A stretch of 11,605 nucleotides of DNA from Chrysochromulina tobinii (lineage: Eukaryota > Haptophyta > Prymnesiales > Chrysochromulinaceae). This document shows positions 6,072 to 11,605 of this stretch, in pieces. Position 1 is the first letter of the stretch. Each line of letters starts with the position of its first letter. Location: assembly GCA_001275005.1 (NCBI GenBank), contig JWZX01000895.1, forward strand, positions 1 through 11,605. Reading direction: 5' to 3'. Below the pieces are notes generated by a model, which searched no databases, was not told the DNA's origin, and saw only the letters and a program-made list of their open reading frames with translations. The position numbers were made by a program, and so were the translations under genes.

Positions 6072-6471
6072 TATGTGGTCCAAGAGACCTTACACAGGAT
6101 CGCCGCGCGTCCACCCCTCTCACAGCCCGACTCTCGCCGAACGGCGGTCACCATCACGCTCGGCCTCAACGACGAGTTCCAACTTCAAGGATGCTCTCGA
6201 GCTTCTTCTTGAAGACGCAGCATGGGGGCTTCCCCACGCTGCGGTCTCGACAAATCATGAACAACAAGCGAATCTGGAGCCCTGCACGTCCTCCTTACAT
6301 GCTGCTCACATTCGCCGACGCTCATGCAAAGCGCCCGTCCCGAAACCAGCAGATTCCCTATGACGCGCACCGCTCCGCGACTCGCCCCTGCAACGACATC
6401 AGCGCAGCGTACGCCCGAGCTCCGAACCAAATGCGATATGTTTTTCTACTTGACGACGACGTCACGCCATA

Positions 6472-6518
6472 ATTCCGCAAAATCGTTGCAGGATTGCAGA
6501 CCTTGAATTTTGCGGAAT
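6472..6518. repeat. 12-bp perfect inverted repeat
   Basis: ATTCCGCAAAAT (6472-6483) and ATTTTGCGGAAT (6507-6518) are exact reverse complements around 23 nt. They could be the ends of a very small mobile element or a stem. No flanking target duplication was seen. Confidence 0.85.
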
Positions 6519-6898
6519 CCTGATTGACACCCTGAATCCATTGATTTGTTAACTGACCTCACCCTGCAACCGATATCCGCGCAGGAACTCACTTACTACC
6601 AAGGGACTTACTTGTAACCATCACCGCCCCCCCCCCACATACGGGGTCGGTCACGACGAAGACCACCACGATGCCGTCGCCCTACACGGCGACGCCCCCC
6701 CATCCGGGGGCGGGCCGTGAAACGCATCGGAAAATCCTGTCCCCGGGGTGGATGTTTTCTACAACCTCCCGAACTTCCCCAGGACGGAAAAGGGGGGTTC
6801 GATGTGTCGGGAGGGGGGGGTTAAGGTGTCACCGGGAGTCATCAAGCTGATGAACCCCGGGCCGTATAGGCCGTTTATATACTTGTGGGGGGCTGGGC

Positions 6899-7055
6899 AC
6901 TGAGTTCAAAATCAGGTGGTGGGGATAGTGTGTGAATCCAGAAAGAATACCCTCCCCTACCCGCCGTTTGGGTCAATTACTGAGTTCAAAATCAGGTGGT
7001 GGGGATAGTGTGTGAATCCAGAAAGAATACCCTCCCCTACCCCTTTGGGTCAAGT
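6899..7055. repeat. 80-bp tandem duplication
   Basis: ACTGAGTTCAAAATCAGGTG starts at 6899 and again at 6979. The first 64 bases of the units are identical. The right ends differ by a 3-bp deletion in the second copy (unit lengths 80 and 77). The near-perfect match suggests a recent event. Confidence 0.95.
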
Positions 7056-7072
7056 TTGGGTCGAGGTTTTCA

Positions 7073-7092
7073 GATTTCATGATCATGAAATC
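7073..7092. repeat. 20-bp perfect palindrome
   Basis: GATTTCATGATCATGAAATC equals its own reverse complement. It lies just beyond the 80-bp duplication and about 190 bp past the PARG stop codon. It could be a dimer-binding site or a cruciform; function unknown. Confidence 0.9.
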
Positions 7093-7281
7093 ATGATTCC
7101 GTTCCATGCTCCGTTCGGAGGCAGCCGCTTCTAGTTCTACCATGATCTACCGGGACGGGATGCAGATCTTGTTTTGGGTTTTGGACTGGTTCGACTGTTA
7201 CGTTAGGGGATTCCAGCACATTCGATTCTGAAAAGTTTGATCTCGAACTCAAGAGACAAATCAGCATAAGTTTCTCGCCGC

Positions 7282-9021
7282 TCAAGCCCCCAACGCCTCG
7301 AGCACGGCATCAAGCGCGCGGCCACCCTGCAGGCTCTTGCAGTCGGCCTTAAGCAGTACCCGCGCGAGCTGCCCAACGGTCATCTTGGCCGCGAGCAGCC
7401 GCGCGACCGCCGCCCCTAGGCCCGTGGCACGCGGGTCGCCGTACGGGAAGTAGAGTATTGTGCGGCCCGCGCGCGAGGCCGCGATCCACTGCAGCAGTGC
7501 CTTGAGCCGCAGATCGCCGCCGAAGACACCGCAGCCCCAGTTGCCCGTTGCAAAGGGTTGACGCGCAGCCCCTGCGGCGCCGGCGCTCGGCGCGCTTCGC
7601 ACACTCGGAGCCGCGACCGATCTCGACGTCGTGGTTCGGGTACGCTTGCGCGCTGCGCCCGTCGTCTCCAGTGCCGTCGCCTCCGGCGCCGTCGCTGCCA
7701 CCGTCGGTGCCACTGTCAGCGCTGCCACAACGGTCGCATTCGTCGCCGTCGGCGAGTGAGTGCCCGTCGCGGGTGGCGGGGCCGCGGCAGGCCAGCCTTC
7801 GGTCGACAATCCCGCCCATAATTTGGTGAGCTCCCGCAGCATCTCCTTGGGCGTGTACTGCGCGCGACGGTCCTCACCCAAATATGGGCGAGCATCAATA
7901 GCGAGCACTGTCGCGCTGCTCGCCGCTGGGTCGGCATACGCGCCCGTGCACTCGAAGCGACTGCCGTATCCCTCGTACGAAGCATACTGCCGAATGCCGC
8001 TGAGCAGGATTGCCTCGTGGTCGCCCATGCGGGGGCACAGCAGCAGCGACACGAGCGCCTCCGGGCAGATAGAGAAGCGAATCTCCTCCTGCACGTTACC
8101 TCCGCACAGCACGCCACCCCCAATGTACTCATTGGCAAAGTCGGCCTGTAAAGCTCCGCGCGCCTCCTCCAGCCCGCCTGTCGCCACGACCTCCATGGGC
8201 AGTAACGGCTGCTCGCATGCCATCCAGCCGGCGGCGGTTAGGGCGGCGGCGCGCTCTGGCTGGAGAACGAGCCGTCGGATCTCAATCGGCTCAGATGCAT
8301 CGGTCTGTGCGGCGCACTGGGCAGCACACTGAGCCGCGTCGGACGTACTGGGCGGCGCGCCCGCTTCCGCACTCTCCGCCGCCTCGCCGCCGTTCAGCTC
8401 CTCGAGGTGGCGGATGCGCAGAAAGTACTGCAGGAGGCAGTGCGCCTTGTGCCCGTCGGCCTCGTCCACCGCCTCGGCGTGCAACCAGGAGCGGACGGTC
8501 AGCCGGTCGGGCATATGCCAGCCGTGATTGGGCTGCTCCGGGAGCGCATCAAAAAAGGCGAGCGCCAGCAGCGACGCCACCTCCATGCGGGTGAGGCTCA
8601 CATAGCCTGCGACCCCCGGCGGCAGGAAAGTGAGCGGTACCCGAGAGTAATCGAAGAGCGATTCCGATCGCAGGGCGAGGCGAGCGATGTACGCGACGAG
8701 AGACCACCACTCATCCTCCTCGTCGAATACCTCCGCGAGAGCGGCGACGCCCTCAAAGGCGCCGTACGACGAAGGGCTGCACTCATCACGCTTGTACCAG
8801 CTTGTGCGCGTGAGGATGTCGACGAGCGCGTCGTTCGAACAGCAATCGCGCACCTCTTCGAGCGCAGACCGTTGCTGCGGCCAGCGCGCCGGGTCGTGCA
8901 GCAGTACGGGCGGGGTAGACGTTGTTTTCGGTCGGGAGCCGGGGCGGCGGAAGGGTCGGGAGGGCGGCGCCGGCGGTGAGGGGTTATTACTATGTACAGT
9001 ACTGTAGTAGGGTCCAGCGAC
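7282..9021 (-). CDS. PARG: Poly(ADP-ribose) glycohydrolase (PARG), 5' exon missing
   Basis: PARG cleaves ribose-ribose bonds in poly(ADP-ribose), reversing PARP signalling in the nucleus, cytosol or organelles. Seen in order: PPVLLHDPARWP near 8913, the helical accessory domain (SLLALAFFDALP, HCLLQYFLRI), then the macrodomain signature IGGGVLCGGNVQEEIRF (about 8078-8128) with GGG, seven residues, and the catalytic Glu pair at 8083-8088; SGIRQYASYEGYGSRFE; and NWGCGVFGGDLRLKALLQW (about 7490-7545) followed by ILYFPYGD. The fingerprint residues are intact. Odd: an Ala/Thr/Pro-rich insert of roughly 75 residues with RKRTRTTTSR between ELTKLW and NWGCG, and CGGN where most relatives have a Cys just before VQEE. 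The open frame runs from the in-frame TGA at 9024 to the stop at 7282-7284 but lacks an ATG before the conserved region, so the start must lie in an upstream exon. Confidence 0.9.
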   Translation of the reverse strand, partial: VAGPYYSTVHSNNPSPPAPPSRPFRRPGSRPKTTSTPPVLLHDPARWPQQRSALEEVRDCCSNDALVDILTRTSWYKRDECSPSSYGAFEGVAALAEVFDEEDEWWSLVAYIARLALRSESLFDYSRVPLTFLPPGVAGYVSLTRMEVASLLALAFFDALPEQPNHGWHMPDRLTVRSWLHAEAVDEADGHKAHCLLQYFLRIRHLEELNGGEAAESAEAGAPPSTSDAAQCAAQCAAQTDASEPIEIRRLVLQPERAAALTAAGWMACEQPLLPMEVVATGGLEEARGALQADFANEYIGGGVLCGGNVQEEIRFSICPEALVSLLLCPRMGDHEAILLSGIRQYASYEGYGSRFECTGAYADPAASSATVLAIDARPYLGEDRRAQYTPKEMLRELTKLWAGLSTEGWPAAAPPPATGTHSPTATNATVVAALTVAPTVAATAPEATALETTGAARKRTRTTTSRSVAAPSVRSAPSAGAAGAARQPFATGNWGCGVFGGDLRLKALLQWIAASRAGRTILYFPYGDPRATGLGAAVARLLAAKMTVGQLARVLLKADCKSLQGGRALDAVLEALGA

Positions 9022-9388
9022 TCACCCTCGACTCCGGTGTCGAAATAAATCAATGGCTGTGAATAGATTAGACGGTTTGGCCTACTGGCCTCCCTTAGGA
9101 CTGCTACGGAGCGGCGACCCTGAACACGGATGGGTACACACGCCACACACGGAAAGTACCGAGATGGCATGCAATGCAACATCCACCCGTGTGCCGGGGC
9201 GCCGCCTGCGAACGAGCGCAGTGAGTTGAACACTGACCTAACTACCACGCATATTGGGGGTCGGGTGGGCGGGCGCTTGCCATGGCTCTGCGCGCTCTTG
9301 TGCGCCAGACCACGAAAGCGAAGCCAAAGGCAGCTTTACAGTGGTGGCCCCCGTGGTAGCGGAGCTTTTTGCACGGTCGCATCATCAC
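9022..9388. other. Upstream of PARG; no placed exon
   Basis: It should contain the first exon or intron of PARG. The minus strand has a consensus donor GTCGAGG|GTGAGT near 9027, but the nearest acceptor would make an intron too small to be likely. No promoter element could be assigned. Confidence 0.35.
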
Positions 9389-9577
9389 CTGAGCTGCGGT
9401 CGGGGCCACGCCCCGCCGCTCGAGCTCGTCAAACGAGACCCACGTCGCTTGCTGCCCGTCCACCGAGCGTACGAGGAAGGACCTGCGTCCCCTCGCCCAC
9501 GGCCTTCCGGCGCAGGTGATCTGGTCCGCAGCACGCACCGTTGATCCGTGCACTCTCGCAACAAATCGGAGCGTTGT
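9389..9577 (-). CDS. Possible coding exon, unknown protein
   Basis: The open frame runs from just after TAG (9580-9578) to a good donor CAG|GTGATG at 9389-9388, about 63 codons with high GC3. It includes FLVRSVDGQQATWVSFDEL followed by ERRGVAPTAAQ. The pattern of a β-strand with FLVR, a short turn, TWV and a helix is loosely like a chromo- or Tudor-type fold, but I do not claim a family. It is on the same strand as PARG and upstream of it, so it could be an earlier PARG exon or a separate gene. There is no ATG in frame. Confidence 0.3.
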
Positions 9578-9635
9578 CTAGCCTCGAGCAGACCGCCTTC
9601 ATGCACCGTATCGACAGGCAATCTGCATCGTACAA

Positions 9636-9764
9636 ATGCAGCAGACAAACCAACCTAACATCCTGAGCTCGACCTCAGTCGATGCCCCCCGCACGCCCGG
9701 CGGCGTGACTTCCTACGAGGACTTCGAGGCGATGTTCGACCATGAAGAGTTCGTTCGCTTCTAG
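9636..9764 (+). CDS. Small ORF or last exon, unknown protein
   Basis: ATG 9636 to TAG 9764, 42 codons; the frame is open back to 9581. It ends SYEDFEAMFDHEEFVRF, acidic and aromatic, with GC-ended codons typical of coding DNA here. It could be the C-terminal exon of a plus-strand gene whose earlier exons are not seen, or a short protein. No family recognised. Confidence 0.35.
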   Translation: MQQTNQPNILSSTSVDAPRTPGGVTSYEDFEAMFDHEEFVRF

Positions 9765-10098
9765 ATGGTCTTCAGTGATCATTAGGGCCTGACGATTTCT
9801 CGGCGCTGCTCTCTTTAGCGTTGGGGTCTCTTCGCACACACTGACTCGAGCTTGGTCAGCTCGCGGCAGGTCTGCGGGCTTCCGAGGGCAGCTATGGCGT
9901 GTTTACCCATCGTTGTGCACATCGAGCATCTAACCGAGCCCATCTGGCGGGCGCACGACAGCGAACCCCGCAGATAGAGTTATAGAGCTCATAAACGTCC
10001 GAGTCCCATCGACCCATGGCTCGGATAACAGCTTCCGAGACGTTCGCCGCCAGTGCGGCGGACGCCCCCCCGATGCGCAGACTGTGCCCCCCGTACAG
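9765..10098. other. No gene recognised
   Basis: No frame with coding character was seen. The right end is pyrimidine-rich (CCCCCCC at about 10066, CCCCCC at 10087) and leads to the acceptor GTACAG at 10098, so it may be the intron of the plus-strand gene that ends at 10226. Confidence 0.35.
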
Positions 10099-10226
10099 GC
10101 CGGGGGAAAGCCCAACAGGGCATCAAGCTGCTCTACAAGACCTACAAGATCTTCTATGCAGAAGAGGAGACGGAGGAGATGGTGCTCGAGCAGTGGGAGG
10201 ACCTGAAGGCGGAGATCAAGGGATAA
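10099..10226 (+). CDS. Last exon of unidentified plus-strand gene
   Basis: It starts after CCCCCCGTACAG (or after CCCAACAG at 10118). The frame reads RGKAQQGIKLLYKTYKIFYA, then a run of acidic residues and EQWEDLKAEIKG to TAA 10224-10226. The amphipathic Lys/Glu pattern and GC-ended codons support real coding sequence. The protein is not recognised and no earlier exon could be linked. The stop codon is followed at once by a change to AT-rich repeats, which fits a 3' UTR boundary. Confidence 0.5.
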
Positions 10227-10263
10227 GTGTTGTTTTTTCCCGAAAGTGGTGTTGTTTTTTCCC
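10227..10263. repeat. 22-bp tandem GTGTTGTTTTTTCCC
   Basis: GTGTTGTTTTTTCCC begins at 10227, immediately after the stop codon, and again at 10249, period 22. T-rich and placed at the start of the 3' UTR. Confidence 0.9.
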
Positions 10264-10265
10264 AT

Positions 10266-10653
10266 ACGCATTAAAGTGCATATTCATGCATTCTGATGCA
10301 TTTTCAACATTTTCATTGCATTTCATTCACCTGCTGCATGATACTGCATATTATTGCATTTATACGCATTCATGTTTGATGCATTCTGATATTGATGCAT
10401 TTGCTTACATTCATACGCATTTTCAATGCTGCATTTGGTACAAGGTGCATTCATTGTGCATTTGAATGCATCCTATTTTGGTTGCATTTTCTTAGCTTGT
10501 TGCATTCTCGTGCATTCATTGCACAAGATGCATTCATGTGCATTCTTTGTATGTTGCATTCTATATGCCGCATCTTAACGCATTCTAATACATTCTCAGC
10601 TTGGTGCATTTTGAATGTGCTGCATTCTACCTGTGATGCATTCAGATGCATTA
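10266..10653. repeat. Degenerate TGCATT array
   Basis: More than 20 copies of GCATT, most as TGCATT or TGCATTC, spaced irregularly (about 8-25 bp) over 390 bp. The base composition drops sharply from the GC-rich flanks. It could be a satellite-like 3' UTR element or regulatory cluster. The frames on either strand merely echo the hexamer and are not treated as genes. Confidence 0.9.
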
Positions 10654-10737
10654 TTTTGTATTCCAGTGCACTTAGGAGGAAAAATACCCGATTTCGATGA
10701 GCGCCGGGGCGCGAACTTACTCGCTTCATGATGCTTA

Positions 10738-10793
10738 AGAATGCACATGAATGTACAAGAATATACCGGGTACAAGAATGCGTTGGAATGCAC
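10738..10793. repeat. Reverse-oriented GAATGCA motifs
   Basis: AGAATGCACATGAATGTACA and later AGAATGCGTTGGAATGCACC carry the array motif on the opposite strand. With 10266-10653 they form two facing blocks separated by about 85 bp of unique GC-rich DNA. Confidence 0.7.
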
Positions 10794-10928
10794 CAAAAAA
10801 CACCAGGGACCACACATACTTACACAAGAGAAGCCGAGCGGACTCAAGGCCAAACTCACATGGACGGGTATGGGCTGGACGGGCTGTGGGCTTGCCATAA
10901 GGCGTGCCAATGGCGCACCCATGTGCCA

Positions 10929-11391
10929 CTACATGTCATCCAAGTCTTCATCTTCAGACTCCTCTCCATCCCCTTCCTCTTCGACCGTGTCGTCAGTCGG
11001 CTGGATGCGGGTCCAGCAACTATGATGTGTGCAACAAGAACCGCGCAATCGCGGCGCAATCCGTCACCGAGCTCGCGACCGTCTGGCGTCGCATCGGGTC
11101 GCTGCACGTCGAGCCACTTGGCGAGCAGCCCGCTGGCGTGCTGGTCGACCTGCACCAGGGTCATTTTGGCACCACTGGGCAGTTTCCCATGCGCAGCCAG
11201 GGCCTGCATGGCCTCGATCTGCCGATCGATCGGGTTGACGCTGGTGAGCTCCCGTACGTAATTGTACAGCCCCAGGCTGGCGCAGAGCCGATTGACGGGG
11301 GATCGGCTCTGCGCTTGAACCCGTACGTAATTGGCTGGCGCAGATGCTAGCTCGGGGTTCTCTCTTCCCCCCAGCTTCGCCGATTAACGGC
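10929..11391 (-). CDS. 3' part of unidentified gene with acidic C-terminus
   Basis: The last exon ends EEEGDGEESEDEDLDDM at TAG 10931-10929 and is preceded by the acceptor candidate GCATCCAG. An upstream exon reads LGLYNYVRELTSVNPIDR, then IEAMQALAAHGKLPSG and VQVDQHASGLLAKWLDVQ; its codons are strongly GC-ended. The frame changes between these blocks (about 11010-11130). That gap contains two GATTGCGC units like the dynamin introns, so an intron is likely, though its ends are not fixed. Further upstream, 11335-11391 starts after a good acceptor (CTAAC about 20 nt before ACACAG) and joins in frame if 11277-11334 is removed. Acidic tails like this occur in many nuclear or ribosome-associated proteins. 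No family recognised. Confidence 0.5.
11251..11345. repeat. Direct duplication flanking a 12-bp hairpin
   Basis: CCCGTACGTAATTG occurs at 11251-11264 and 11320-11333; GGCTGGCGCAGA at 11275-11286 and 11333-11344. The two blocks are one duplicated exon segment, the right copy lacking 11 bp. Between them CGCAGAGCCGAT (11281-11292) and ATCGGCTCTGCG (11302-11313) form a perfect 12-bp stem with a 9-nt loop. Confidence 0.9.
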
Positions 11392-11605
11392 CTGTGTTAA
11401 TACGGTTGTGTTAGCACGGGTTGTGTCGGCCACACCTCCGTCCATAGTGATAGTGGCTCTCGTGCTTGGGGGTCCGGAGAGAGTGCGCGTTGTGTTGAAC
11501 AGCAGCAGCCAACGCTCAACCACCCAAGACAGCGGCCGGAAAACGGGGGACGCGGCTCTGCCATCATCGAGGCGCGCAACCCCTTCGCAGAGCATGCTCG
11601 AGGCC
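11392..11605 (-). other. Probable intron end and unassigned sequence
   Basis: The minus strand has GTGCTAACACAACCGTATT just before AACACAG at 11392, a good branch point and acceptor. Upstream an 82-codon open frame (11347-11595) reads FRPLSWVVERWLLLFNTT but runs through that acceptor, and I cannot say whether it is exon or intron. Confidence 0.35.

Larger units (their letters stand above)
5978..6471. other. No confident gene; weak coding candidates on both strands
   Basis: The plus strand has an open frame ending at 6472 with the tail MRYVFLLDDDVTP, which resembles the DDD region of family 2 glycosyltransferases, but nothing else in the frame supports that. The minus strand has a short frame, ATG 6258 to TGA 6166, ending CVFKKKLESILEVGTRR and preceded by a GTGCAG|G acceptor-like site, so it could be a last exon. 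They exclude each other over 6166-6258 and neither is convincing. Confidence 0.25.
6519..7281. other. Intergenic, homopolymer-rich
   Basis: No supported gene. It contains C and G homopolymers (C9 near 6628, G8 at 6813-6820), small hairpins such as CGTCGCC…GGCGACG near 6673-6692, a long tandem duplication and a perfect palindrome (separate entries). It is downstream of PARG on the minus strand, so its right end should be the PARG 3' UTR. Confidence 0.55.

Noticed and set aside
6053-6072. Bacterial-type terminator hairpin
   Set aside because: Shape fits, but the window is eukaryotic and no confident gene ends there.
6557-6824. Arg-rich plus-strand open frame without ATG
   Set aside because: Driven by C/G homopolymers, closed by a stop just after the G8 run, no domain; a homopolymer error could lengthen it but nothing supports a gene.
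10451-10813. Minus-strand 120-codon frame
   Set aside because: Translation of the TGCATT array; repeated Cys/Met/His/Asn pattern follows the DNA motif.
10904-11350. Plus-strand 148-codon frame
   Set aside because: Reads plausibly, but the minus strand has a better-supported frame, GC-ended codons and an acidic C-terminus with a stop.

Overview
The window looks like nuclear DNA of a GC-rich unicellular eukaryote, most likely a marine alga. Evidence: a multi-exon dynamin-family gene whose frame is restored only by removing short introns; a eukaryote-type poly(ADP-ribose) glycohydrolase (PARG); very high GC at third codon positions; GT, GC and GA intron donors; and introns filled with 10-11 bp minisatellites. 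A haptophyte or a dinoflagellate would fit. The sequence alone does not decide between them.

Layout. 1-548: no gene seen. 549-4104 (minus): dynamin-related GTPase, about 750 aa, with seven introns placed and an eighth required. 4157-5200 (minus): retropepsin-like aspartic protease domain protein, ending only 52 bp before the dynamin start codon. 5201-5788: A-rich divergent spacer. 5789-5977 (plus): start of a J-domain, truncated or a first exon. 5978-7281: no confident gene; several hairpins, an 80-bp tandem duplication and a 20-bp perfect palindrome. 7282-9021 (minus): PARG, 5' exon missing. 9389-9577 (minus): possible coding exon. 9636-9764 and 10099-10226 (plus): two probable 3'-terminal coding segments of unidentified genes. 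10227-10800: AT-rich TGCATT array. 10929 to about 11391 (minus): 3' part of an unidentified gene with an acidic C-terminus.

Main discovery. The dynamin gene appears to have been invaded by a family of short introns. Six of the seven placed introns relate to duplicated exon sequence, and five are bounded by a 19-22 bp direct duplication of exon sequence. The upstream copy supplies the 5' splice site and lies inside the intron; the downstream copy is the retained exon. Between the copies lie GCAATCAAG-type arrays (10-11 bp period) and, in most introns, a shared 3' splice-site cassette that reads on the sense strand GATTGCCTCCCTCATCAG, sometimes preceded by a TACTAAT-like branch point. One intronic copy has lost the Lys of the GTPase TKxD motif, while the exon copy keeps it. 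One intron uses GA-AG and another GC-AG, as if the site was set by the duplication rather than by a canonical GT. A related arrangement with an internal 12-bp hairpin may split the gene at the right end of the window.

The genes have no obvious shared pathway. Dynamin (membrane remodelling, probably organellar), PARG (removal of ADP-ribose chains) and the protease-like protein look like ordinary neighbours; the intron architecture is the unusual part.
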